Below are positions 17,384-28,792 of a stretch of 64,000 nt of DNA, in pieces (the stretch's first letter is position 1; every line of letters starts with the position of its first letter). The stretch is from NCBI RefSeq assembly GCF_030409335.1, contig NZ_JAUFPN010000184.1, forward strand, positions 1 through 64,000. The letters run 5' to 3'. The notes beneath the pieces are model-generated. The model was not told the DNA's origin and did not search any database. It saw nothing but the letters and a program-made list of their open reading frames with translations. The stretch comes from Paeniroseomonas aquatica (GTDB lineage: Bacteria; Pseudomonadota; Alphaproteobacteria; Acetobacterales; Acetobacteraceae). The position numbers were made by a program, and so were the translations under genes.

Positions 17384-18589
17384 CTAGCGCGCCAGGAAGG
17401 CGCGGATCGTCTCGCCCACCGGCGCCATGCCGACGACGCCGTTGAGATGCCCGAGCGGCCCGTCCAGCGCCGCCGTCGCCACCTGCTTGCCGGCGGTCCG
17501 CAGCGCGGCGGTGAACTCGGCCACGCCTTCGGCCAGGAAGACCCGGTCGGAGGCCGTCGAGACCACCAGCCAGCGCGCCGGGGCGCCCGCCAGCGCCGCC
17601 GCCAGGCTGGGGTACTCGTTCAGGAACAGCTGGTTGGCCCGGACCATGTAGAGGAAGGCATTGGCATCCGAGGTCCGCGCCCGGGCCAGCGCCGCCGCAT
17701 CGAGCCAGGATTCGATGGCGAACCGGTCGCCGATCCGCCGGGCCGGATCCTGCCCATCGGCGGGGCGGCGGTCGTACTGCTTCGCCCAGAGCCGGTCCCG
17801 CGCCTGCAGGGTGACGATCTTCCAGGCCTCCGCCAGGCCGCGGATCGGCAGGTCCCGCCCCTGCGCGTAGTAGTCGCCGTCCCGCCAATTCGGGTCCAGC
17901 CGGATCGGGCTCTCCCAGAGGTCGAGCCAGCCCTGCATCCAGGCGTCGATCTCGGCGGCGATCACCGGCATCACCCGCTCGACGAAGCCGGGATAGGCCG
18001 CGGCCCATTCGATGCTCTGCAGCCCGCCGTTGGAGGGCCCCGCCACCAGCGCCAGGCGCTTGACGCCGAGGCTGTCCAGCAGCCGCTTCTGGGTCTCGAC
18101 GAAGTCCCGCATCGAGACCACGGGAAAGGTCATGGCATAGGGCCGGCCGGTGTCCGGGTTGATGCTGGCCGGGCCGGTGGTGACGGTATTGGCGTCCGGC
18201 ACGTTGACGTTGACCAGCGTGTCGGCCGAGACGACGAAGTACTTGTCGGTGTCGATCGGCTTGCCCGGGCCGATGATGGCATCCCAGTAGCCGGCCGGGC
18301 CGGTGGCCGAGAGCCGGCCGAAGGCATGGCTGTTGCCGCTGAAGAAGTGGCAGATGAGGATCGCGTTGGTGCCCTCGGCGTTCAGCCGGCCCATGGTCTG
18401 GTAGCCGATGCGGAGGTTGCCGATGGTCCCGCCGCCGCGGGTCTGGTAGGCGCCGCCCTCGAAGACGCGCTTCTCCAGCACCTCCTGCGCCGGCGCCGCG
18501 CCGGGCGCGGCCAGCAGGCCCATCGTCAGCGCCAGGGCCAGGACGCCGCCCCGCACGCCACGCCGCATCCCACGCCGGATCAGGTCCAT
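17384..18589 (-). CDS. Secreted alpha/beta-hydrolase of the homoserine O-acetyltransferase (MetX) family
   Basis: 401 aa from the ATG at 18589 with a GGGGGGAAG Shine-Dalgarno. Residues 1-35 form a signal peptide (Arg-rich start, [17 protein letters not shown] core, cleavage near AQE). The remaining part has the MetX-like hydrolase fold: the nucleophile Ser is in [13 protein letters not shown], the catalytic Asp in STASDRVF and the His in GHLNG near the C-terminus. Normal MetX is cytosolic and has GxSxGG; here an Asn replaces the usual residue and the protein is exported, so methionine synthesis is unlikely. A periplasmic esterase or acyltransferase is the best guess. Confidence 0.75.
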   Translation of the reverse strand: MDLIRRGMRRGVRGGVLALALTMGLLAAPGAAPAQEVLEKRVFEGGAYQTRGGGTIGNLRIGYQTMGRLNAEGTNAILICHFFSGNSHAFGRLSATGPAGYWDAIIGPGKPIDTDKYFVVSADTLVNVNVPDANTVTTGPASINPDTGRPYAMTFPVVSMRDFVETQKRLLDSLGVKRLALVAGPSNGGLQSIEWAAAYPGFVERVMPVIAAEIDAWMQGWLDLWESPIRLDPNWRDGDYYAQGRDLPIRGLAEAWKIVTLQARDRLWAKQYDRRPADGQDPARRIGDRFAIESWLDAAALARARTSDANAFLYMVRANQLFLNEYPSLAAALAGAPARWLVVSTASDRVFLAEGVAEFTAALRTAGKQVATAALDGPLGHLNGVVGMAPVGETIRAFLAR

Positions 18590-18809
18590 GCTTCCCCCCT
18601 GGAGTCGCCGCCAGGATGCCGGGGCCGCCCGGCCGCGGCAAGCCGGGCGGCCCGGCGGAAAAGCGCCGGCAGGCCGTTGCGCCTCCATCGCCGGCCGCAT
18701 AGCCTTCTCCATGTTAGCGCCTCGCGACAGGGTGGGTGCCGGCCAGGCCAGGCCCGCGGCATGCCCTGCCGAAGAAGGTGCGGCTAACCCTTGGGGGGCT
18801 ACCGTCTTG

Positions 18810-20930
<2,121 letters not shown>

Positions 20931-20963
20931 CCGGGGCGGCTGACCCGGGGAGGCCGAATTGGA

Positions 20964-20993
20964 AAGGGCCGGCGGATCGCTCCGCCGGCCCTT
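20964..20993 (+). terminator. Intrinsic terminator after hppA
   Basis: A perfect 13-bp stem (AAGGGCCGGCGGA and its complement) with the tetraloop TCGC, followed by CTTCC. Its position 33 bp after the hppA stop and before a convergent small gene suits a bidirectional terminator. Confidence 0.85.
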
Positions 20994-21016
20994 CTTCCAT
21001 CAACGGCAGGCGGGGC

Positions 21017-21235
21017 TCAGCGCCCGGCCCGCACCAGCGCCAGGATCCCGCGCTGCGGCTTGCCGGAGGCATCCGCGATGCGCTTGTCCTGGGCCTCGAT
21101 CTCCGTCCGGGCCGGCTCGTCGCCATCGAGGCCGCCGAGCAGCTCGGTCGGCACCTTGCGGTTGGAGGCCCGGCTGCCGTCGGCATAGGAGACGTCGAAC
21201 AGCACGTATTTTCCGTCGTCGCGGCGCTTGGCCAT
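21017..21235 (-). CDS. Small conserved hypothetical protein
   Basis: 72 aa, MAKRRDDGKYVLFDVSYADG at the N-terminus, charged and without membrane segments. Reads like a small cytosolic protein with a beta hairpin followed by helices. It is the last of four small minus-strand genes (cold-shock protein, 70 aa, 64 aa, 72 aa) with 30-105 bp gaps. Coding potential is supported by the clean start and codon use like the neighbours; function unknown. Confidence 0.6.
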   Translation of the reverse strand: MAKRRDDGKYVLFDVSYADGSRASNRKVPTELLGGLDGDEPARTEIEAQDKRIADASGKPQRGILALVRAGR

Positions 21236-21265
21236 CGTCTCTGTCCTTTTGCCGCTCGCAGCGGC

Positions 21266-21460
21266 CTATTTGTCCTGTGCGGCCGGCTCGTCGTCCGGCG
21301 GCAGGGTGCCCTCGGGCTCCGGCGGCAGGCCGAGGCCCTCGCGTTCCGTCTTGCGACGGGCGACGGCTTCCTCGCGCTCGCGCTGCTTGGCTTCCTGCTT
21401 GGCTTGCTTGCCGCGGTTGATCTCGGCCCGCTGCTGGCCGTAATTCGGTCTGCGTGCCAT
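21266..21460 (-). CDS. Small basic, helix-forming hypothetical protein
   Basis: 64 aa. MARRPNYGQQRAEINRGKQA followed by Lys/Arg/Glu-rich sequence that should form one long charged helix, and a Pro/Asp/Glu-rich acidic end. Proteins beginning MARRPNYG and continuing with a charged helix are widespread small hypotheticals in proteobacteria, from memory. Function unknown; nucleic-acid binding is possible from the charge. Confidence 0.6.
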   Translation of the reverse strand: MARRPNYGQQRAEINRGKQAKQEAKQREREEAVARRKTEREGLGLPPEPEGTLPPDDEPAAQDK

Positions 21461-21565
21461 CGGCGCCTCTTGTCTCGTCCGGCCTTATGGCGCGGCCCTA
21501 GGGGCTGGTCGTGCCCAGGCCAGGGCCGGCGGCTGGGACTGGTCGCGGTGGGCCTTCGGTGCGGT

Positions 21566-21778
21566 TCAACCGAAGAGTGCGGGCGGGCCTACGCGCAACT
21601 GGCTTTCCAGCACGATCCGCTCGTGCCCGTCCTTCTGGTGCTTCACCCGGTATTCCCGGTCATTGGCCGGGCCGGGGAGCTGCCGCACCACCGTGTAGAG
21701 ACCACGCGGCACATTCCCGTCGAACCGCCCGGCGATGAACTCGACGTGCTGGCCGATGGTATAGAGATGCGTCGACAT
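21566..21778 (-). CDS. Small conserved hypothetical protein (SH3-like beta-barrel candidate)
   Basis: 70 aa, MSTHLYTIGQHVEFIAGRFD at the N-terminus, then GLYTVVRQLPG, YRVKHQKDGHERIVLESQL. The alternating beta-strand pattern and the V-x-F-x-x-G-R start resemble small alphaproteobacterial proteins whose role is not known. GGGAGGGAC precedes the ATG. It is 75 bp downstream of the cold-shock gene. Confidence 0.65.
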   Translation of the reverse strand: MSTHLYTIGQHVEFIAGRFDGNVPRGLYTVVRQLPGPANDREYRVKHQKDGHERIVLESQLRVGPPALFG

Positions 21779-21853
21779 GGGTCCCTCCCGGGGATGCGGA
21801 GATGGGCCGGGCCCGGCTTCGCCTCGCGGCGCGCCAGGCCCGGCCCAGGCAAC

Positions 21854-22060
21854 TCAGTCGAGCTTCAGGTTGCAAGCGGAGAGCTTGCCCTGCTGGCCGC
21901 GCTGGACGTCGAAGCTCAGGCGCTGGCCGTCATTGAGGCCCTGGAGGCCCGAGCGCTGCACGTCGGAAATGTGGACGAAAACGTCAGCGGTGCCGTCCTC
22001 GGGCTGGATGAAGCCGTAGCCCTTGGTCGCGTTGAACCACTTAACAGTGCCGGTAGACAT
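21854..22060 (-). CDS. Cold-shock domain protein (CspA family)
   Basis: 68 aa single cold-shock domain that binds single-stranded RNA or DNA. RNP1 is KGYGFIQ and RNP2 VFVHIS, after the family start MSTGTVKWFNATKGYGF. The ATG at 22060 is used; seven upstream codons are open but not conserved. About 230 bp separate it from the GNAT gene, leaving room for a long 5' leader as in other cold-shock genes. Confidence 0.92.
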   Translation of the reverse strand: MSTGTVKWFNATKGYGFIQPEDGTADVFVHISDVQRSGLQGLNDGQRLSFDVQRGQQGKLSACNLKLD

Positions 22061-22193
22061 GCGGGGAATCCCATCATGCAAGGGTGCCGCCCCACGCCAT
22101 CGCGGGACGGGCCAATCTGCCTTTGAGGGACGGAAACCAGGCTCGGGCCCCGGGGGGCAATCGAAACAGGCCGAACCAGACGGGTTGACGCCC

Positions 22194-22224
22194 GATATAT
22201 GGGCCTTTGCAAGCCGCCGTACAA
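22194..22224 (-). promoter_or_regulatory. Possible promoter of the cold-shock gene
   Basis: On the minus strand, TTGTAC (22219-22224) and TATATC (22194-22199) are separated by 19 bp. Transcription from here would give a leader of about 125 nt, usual for csp mRNAs. The spacer is longer than ideal, so this is tentative. The rest of the 232-bp gap shows nothing else I recognise. Confidence 0.3.
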
Positions 22225-22292
22225 TGCTTTCCTGCGCCTTGTCGCGCGTCCGGAAGGTTGCGTCCCGGCACCCGGGGCGCCCCCCCCGGCCC

Positions 22293-22864
22293 TCAGCCCA
22301 GCCGCAGGTGGGGCGGGATCGGCAGGCCGAGGCGCAGCGGCACGTGCCAGACCTCGCGCACCGTGCGCAGCTTGGCGAAGCCCGCCGCCAGGTAGTTCGG
22401 CAGCGCCCGGGGATGGTCGGCGGTGCAGGTGTTCACCGTCAGCGCCCGGGTGCCCTGCGCCCAGCCGTCCTCGACCGCCTGGCGCAGCAGGGCGCGGCCT
22501 AGCCCCGCCCCCACCGCCTGCGGCAGCAGGCCGAAGTAGGAGAGGTTCACCAGCGGCCGGTTGCGCCGGTCCAGCTCGTAGAAGCCGACCGGCTCGCCGT
22601 CCCGGTAGAGCACGTGGACGGAGACCGCCGGGTCGCGCAGCACCTGCGCCAGCTCGTTGTCGGTCAGCGTCCGGCGCAGCCACCAGACATGCGCCTCGCC
22701 CACGGTGTCGTAGAGGTAGCGGTAGAAGCCGGTCGAGCAGCGGGTGGCGACCTCGAGCCGCAGCCCGGGCGGCAGGCCGGGCCAGGCATCGCCCGGCCGC
22801 CGGTCCATCCGCAGGAAGGTGACGTCGACGGCGACCGCGGTGGTGCGGTCGGCCACGAGGCTCA

Positions 22865-22865
<1 letters not shown>
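22293..22865 (-). CDS. GNAT family N-acetyltransferase, coupled to rpoD
   Basis: 190 aa from the ATG overlapping the rpoD stop (TGATG), which strongly implies translational coupling. The acetyl-CoA-binding segment is [21 protein letters not shown] (a Q/R-x-x-G-x-G/A variant), preceded by the strand NLSYFGLLP and followed by [19 protein letters not shown]. Substrate unknown. Found next to rpoD it may be a neutral neighbour or modify a small molecule or protein. Confidence 0.82.
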
Positions 22866-24790
<1,925 letters not shown>

Positions 24791-24848
24791 GCCTCAGCTC
24801 CATAAACGCGCGAGGCGGCCCGGACCCGGGACACCCCTGCAAACCCAC

Positions 24849-26738
24849 CTAACCTATGTGCCCCGTCGGGGCCGCTGCCGGCTCGCCCGGCTGGTCGGCT
24901 TCGCCGCCGCGAAGCGCGTTCAGCGCTTCCTGCAGGCGGATGAGGCGCTGCTGCGCGATGGGATCATTGGTTTCCACCAGCATCCTTTGCGCCTCGGCCC
25001 GATCCTCGACCAGTTCCGCCTCGCCTCGCAGCAACCCGAAGAAGTGCCACCAGCCGTCGATGGCATCCTTCGGCTGGGCCTCCGGGTGCGCTGCCTGGGA
25101 CAGGCCCATGCTCCGCACCGCCCAGGCCAGGGGAGACTCCAGCCCAGCCTGCCGCAGGTGGTCCATCAGGCCCTGCGAGTCAAGGACGTCCGCCACATGC
25201 AGCCAGCGAAGAAGTGCGGCCCGCAGCACCTGGCACTCCCCCGCGGGCAGGTCCAGCGCCCCCAGCGCCTCCTCCACCTCCGGCAGGATGGCGGGGTGGC
25301 GGACCAGGATGGCCAGCAGGTTGCGGGCCCGCTCCAGCCGGATGCCGGGCTGGTCGATCGCCACCCGCTGCAGCCCGGCGATGCTGGACAGCTCGCCCGG
25401 CCGGCCCCGCCCCTTGCCCGGGGTCCAGGCCGGGCGCGGCTTGCCCCCCGGGGCGAAGGCCGGGCGGGCGCCGCGGCCGGAGGCGAAGAAGCGGTCGAGC
25501 AGCGCCCGCTTGTACTCCGCCGCCAGCGCCCGGTCCGGGATGGCCTTCGCCGCCTCCTCCAGCCGGTTGCGGAAGCCGGCCCGCTGCTCCGGCGTCGCCG
25601 GCGGGCTCGCCCCGGCCAGCAGGTCGTAGAGCGCGACCGACAGGGGCCTGGCCGCGTCCAGCACCGCCTGGAAGGCGGCCGGCCCGCCCTTGGCGACCAG
25701 CGTGTCCGGGTCCTCGCCGCCGGCGATGGTCGCCAGCCGCAGGCTGCGGTCGGGTGCCAGCAGCGGCAGCGCCAGCTCGGCCGAGCGCCCGGCCGCCTTC
25801 ACCCCCGCCGCGTCGCCGTCGAAGCAGAGCACCGGCTCGGGCGAGACCTGCCACAGGGCCTCGAGCTGCTCGGCCGTCAGCGCGGTGCCGAGCGGCGCCA
25901 CCGCCCCGGAGAAGCCGGCCTGGTGCAGGGCGATGACATCCATGTAGCCCTCGACCACCACCACCGGGCCGCCGCGGAAGGCCCCCTCCCGCGCCAGGTC
26001 GAGGCCGTAGAGGCTGCGGCGCTTGGAGAACAGCTCGGTCTCCGGGCCGTTGACGTATTTCGGCTGGCCGTCGCCGAGGATGCGGCCGCCGAAGCTGATG
26101 GTCCGGCCGCGGCGGTCGCGGATCGGGAAGATCACCCGGTTGAAGAACATGTCGACCACGCCGGCCTCCGGCCGGTCGGGGTCGCGCGGCTTCATCAGCC
26201 CGGCGGCGACGAGCTGCTCGGGCGTGATCCCCTCGCCCTTGAGGTCGGCGGCCAGGGCCCCGCGCCCCTCGCCGGACCAGCCCAGGCCGAAGCGGGCGAT
26301 GGTCGCCTCGCTGAGGCCCCGGCGGCGCAGGTAGGCCAGCGCCTCCCGCCCCTCCGGCAGCGTCAGGCGGCGGCGGAAGGCGGCCTCGGCCGCGGCGCAG
26401 ACGCCATGGAGGTCCTTCGCCCGGCGCTCCCGCTCGGCCGCCTGGGGCGTTGCCCTCGGCACCTCGAGCCCGGCCTCGCCGGCCAGCCGCTCCACCGCCT
26501 CGGGGAAGGCGGCGCCCTCGGTCTGCATGACGAAGCTGATGGCATCGCCATGGGCGCCGCAGCCGAAGCAGTGGAAGTGGTCGTCGTAGACGTAGAAGCT
26601 CGGGGTCTTCTCGTTGTGGAAGGGGCAGCAGCCCTTCCACTGCCGGCCGTTCCGCACCAGCCGCGTCTTGCGCCCGATCAGCCCGTGCAGCGGGGTCCGG
26701 GCGCGCAGCTCGTCGAGGAAGGCGGGCGGCAGGGCCAT
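24849..26738 (-). CDS. dnaG: DNA primase
   Basis: 629 aa. The N-terminal CHC2 zinc ribbon has ligands C38, H41, C57 and C60 (CPFHNEKTPSF, HFHCFGCGAHGD). The catalytic TOPRIM region contains VVVVEGYMDVIALHQAG and the acidic CFDGDAAG. The C-terminal DnaB-interaction part starts near residue 430 after a Pro/Gly/Arg-rich linker. It primes Okazaki fragments at the fork. yqeY lies 9 bp upstream, so yqeY-dnaG-rpoD-GNAT are probably one transcript. Confidence 0.96.
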   Translation of the reverse strand: MALPPAFLDELRARTPLHGLIGRKTRLVRNGRQWKGCCPFHNEKTPSFYVYDDHFHCFGCGAHGDAISFVMQTEGAAFPEAVERLAGEAGLEVPRATPQAAERERRAKDLHGVCAAAEAAFRRRLTLPEGREALAYLRRRGLSEATIARFGLGWSGEGRGALAADLKGEGITPEQLVAAGLMKPRDPDRPEAGVVDMFFNRVIFPIRDRRGRTISFGGRILGDGQPKYVNGPETELFSKRRSLYGLDLAREGAFRGGPVVVVEGYMDVIALHQAGFSGAVAPLGTALTAEQLEALWQVSPEPVLCFDGDAAGVKAAGRSAELALPLLAPDRSLRLATIAGGEDPDTLVAKGGPAAFQAVLDAARPLSVALYDLLAGASPPATPEQRAGFRNRLEEAAKAIPDRALAAEYKRALLDRFFASGRGARPAFAPGGKPRPAWTPGKGRGRPGELSSIAGLQRVAIDQPGIRLERARNLLAILVRHPAILPEVEEALGALDLPAGECQVLRAALLRWLHVADVLDSQGLMDHLRQAGLESPLAWAVRSMGLSQAAHPEAQPKDAIDGWWHFFGLLRGEAELVEDRAEAQRMLVETNDPIAQQRLIRLQEALNALRGGEADQPGEPAAAPTGHIG

Positions 26739-26747
26739 GGCCGCATT

Positions 26748-27209
26748 CTACCCGCCGAGCGCGGCCTTCACCAGCGGCCCGGCCTTGGCCATGTCGAGGC
26801 TGGCGGCATGCCGCGCCCGCAGCACCGCCATCACCTTGCCCATCTCCTTGATGCCGGTCGCACCCGCCTCGGCCACCGCCGCGGCGACCGCCGCCTCCGT
26901 CGCCGCCGCGTCCATCTGCTGCGGCAGGAAGCCCTCGATCACCGCGATCTCGGCCTCCTCCTTGGCCGCCAGCTCCGGCCGCTTGCCCTGGGCGTACATC
27001 TCGGCGCTCTCCCGCCGGCTTTTGACCATGCCGCGCAGCATGGCGACGATCTGCTCGTCCGGCACCCGCTCGGCGGCCGGGCGGGCGGCGATGTCGGCAT
27101 CCTTCAGCTTGGCCATGACCATGCGGATGGCCGAGGTCCGCGGCGCGTCCTTGGCCAGCATGGAAGCCTTCATCGCCTCGGTGAAGCGGCTGCGCAGATC
27201 GTCGGCCAT
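26748..27209 (-). CDS. GatB/YqeY domain protein
   Basis: 153 aa from the ATG at 27209 (MADDLRSRFTEAMKASMLAK); forty further upstream codons cross the regulatory region and are rejected. The tRNA-binding-like GatB/YqeY helical domain shows LRTSAIRMVMAKLKDADIA-type sequence, then IEGFLPQQM and the C-terminal GxxMAVLRARHA. Widely found upstream of dnaG; precise role unknown, perhaps RNA or tRNA binding. Divergent from carA, sharing its 131-bp control region. Confidence 0.9.
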   Translation of the reverse strand: MADDLRSRFTEAMKASMLAKDAPRTSAIRMVMAKLKDADIAARPAAERVPDEQIVAMLRGMVKSRRESAEMYAQGKRPELAAKEEAEIAVIEGFLPQQMDAAATEAAVAAAVAEAGATGIKEMGKVMAVLRARHAASLDMAKAGPLVKAALGG

Positions 27210-27258
27210 GGGGCCCTCCGGGTGGTCGGCGAGACAAAAAAGGGTGGGCGCTGTAGCA

Positions 27259-27334
27259 TGGGAAGGGAAGCGCCTGGGAAGTTTTTTCCCAATCCCGGGC
27301 CGGGCTTGCATTGGGAAATGCTTTCCCACATGTT
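27259..27334 (+). promoter_or_regulatory. Tandem TGGGAA-N5-TTCCCA operators and possible carA promoter
   Basis: Two 17-bp palindromes with identical architecture TGGGAA-N5-TTCCCA lie at 27275-27291 and 27312-27328, 37 bp apart centre to centre. A third half-site TGGGAA is at 27259-27264. The downstream palindrome exactly fills the 17-bp spacer between a -35-like TTGCAT (27306-27311) and a weak -10-like CATGTT (27329-27334). That would place the transcript start near the ATG at 27341, a leaderless mRNA, consistent with no Shine-Dalgarno there. The sites are obvious candidates for binding by the helix-turn-helix domain encoded immediately downstream. Confidence 0.6.
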
Positions 27335-27340
27335 CTGGCC

Positions 27341-28792
27341 ATGCGGACGGTCGAAGATATCATCGCCTTGCTCGGTGGCCCGGAGGCCGCCGCGGCGCGT
27401 TGCGGCATCGGCACCGAGGCGGTGCGCAAGTGGCGGCAGGCCCGGGCCATCCCGCCCCGCCACTGGCCGGCCATCCTCGCCGCCACCGGCCTCGGACTGA
27501 ACGACCTGCCAGGGGCACCGGTCGGGGCCGCGACCAGCGCCCCGGCCGGCAGCCCGGAACCTCCTGCGGAGACGACCATGCCCCAGCCCGACGCTACCCC
27601 AGACCAGGTGCCCGATGGCCAGGATCAGCTCCGCGCGCCTGACGGCGCGACCGCCTGCCTCGTGCTCGGCGACGGCAGCGTCTTCTGGGGCCGCGGCTTC
27701 GGCGCCTTCACCCCGGCGGGCGCCGCCCCGGTCGCCGAGCTCTGCTTCAACACCGGCATGACCGGCTACCAGGAGACGCTGACCGACCCCTCCTATGCCG
27801 GGCAGATCATCACCTTCACCTTCCCGCAGATCGGCATCGTCGGCGCCAATGCCGAGGACCTCGAGGCCACCACCCCCTTCGCCCGCGGCCTGGTGGTCAA
27901 GCAGGACCTGACCGAGCCCGCGAACTACCGCGCCACCCGCCACCTGGACGACTGGCTGAAGTCCCACGCCGTGCCCGGCATCGCCGGCATCGACACGCGG
28001 GCGCTCACGCTCCGCATCCGCGACGGCGGCCCGCCGAACGGCGTGCTCTGCTTCCCCGCCGATGGCGCCTTCGACCTCGCCGCGCTGCGCGCCCAGGCCG
28101 CCGGCTGGGCCGGGCTCGAGGGCATGGACCTGGCGAAGGAGGTCTCCTGCCGGCAATCCTACGGCTGGGACGAGACCACCTGGGCCTGGCCGGACGGCTT
28201 CGGCCGGCAGACGGCGGCCAAGCACAAGGTCGTCGCGGTCGACTACGGCGCCAAGCGCAACATCCTCCGCTGCCTCGCCGCCGCCGGGCTCGACGTGACG
28301 GTGGTGCCGGCGACCGCGACCGCCGAGGAGATCCTCCGCCACGGCCCCGACGGCGTCTTCCTCTCGAACGGCCCGGGCGACCCGGCGGCGACCGGGGCCT
28401 ATGCGGTGCCCGCCATCCAGGGCGTGCTGGCCAAGGGCGTGCCGATCTTCGGCATCTGCCTCGGCCACCAGTTGCTCGGCCTGGCGCTCGGCGGGACCAC
28501 CTACAAGCTGGACCGCGGCCACCGCGGCGCCAACCAGCCGGTGAAGGACCTGACCACCGGCAAGGTCGAGATCACCAGCCAGAACCACGGCTTCGCGGTG
28601 GACGGCAAGACCCTGCCGGACACCGTCCGGATCACCCATGTCTCGCTCTTTGACGGCTCGAACGAGGGCCTCGCCGCCACCGACCGCCCGGCCTTCTCGG
28701 TGCAGTACCACCCGGAGGCCTCGCCGGGGCCGAGCGACAGCCACTACCTCTTCCACCGCTTCGTCGACCTGATCGAACAGCACAAGGCATGA
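27341..28792 (+). CDS. carA: Carbamoyl-phosphate synthase small subunit with in-frame N-terminal helix-turn-helix domain
   Basis: 483 aa if read from 27341. Residues 1-58 are a Cro/YdaS-like helix-turn-helix (EDIIALLGGPEAAAARCGIG, then TEAVRKWRQARAIPPRHWPAI). A Pro/Ala/Thr-rich linker follows, and CarA proper begins at about residue 80. An internal ATG at 27578 with GGAG upstream could yield a normal 404-aa CarA. The class-I glutaminase has nucleophile C373 (GICLGHQ), H457 and E459 (QYHPEASPGP). CarA supplies ammonia from glutamine to CarB for arginine and pyrimidine synthesis. I recall an NCBI small-domain family named carph-isopro linked to carbamoyl-phosphate synthase genes; I could not check whether it is this domain. 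Confidence 0.93.
   Translation: MRTVEDIIALLGGPEAAAARCGIGTEAVRKWRQARAIPPRHWPAILAATGLGLNDLPGAPVGAATSAPAGSPEPPAETTMPQPDATPDQVPDGQDQLRAPDGATACLVLGDGSVFWGRGFGAFTPAGAAPVAELCFNTGMTGYQETLTDPSYAGQIITFTFPQIGIVGANAEDLEATTPFARGLVVKQDLTEPANYRATRHLDDWLKSHAVPGIAGIDTRALTLRIRDGGPPNGVLCFPADGAFDLAALRAQAAGWAGLEGMDLAKEVSCRQSYGWDETTWAWPDGFGRQTAAKHKVVAVDYGAKRNILRCLAAAGLDVTVVPATATAEEILRHGPDGVFLSNGPGDPAATGAYAVPAIQGVLAKGVPIFGICLGHQLLGLALGGTTYKLDRGHRGANQPVKDLTTGKVEITSQNHGFAVDGKTLPDTVRITHVSLFDGSNEGLAATDRPAFSVQYHPEASPGPSDSHYLFHRFVDLIEQHKA

Noticed and set aside
21461-21565. Extra small genes in the gaps of the small-protein run
   Set aside because: Short frames present lack Shine-Dalgarno sites and look like shadows.
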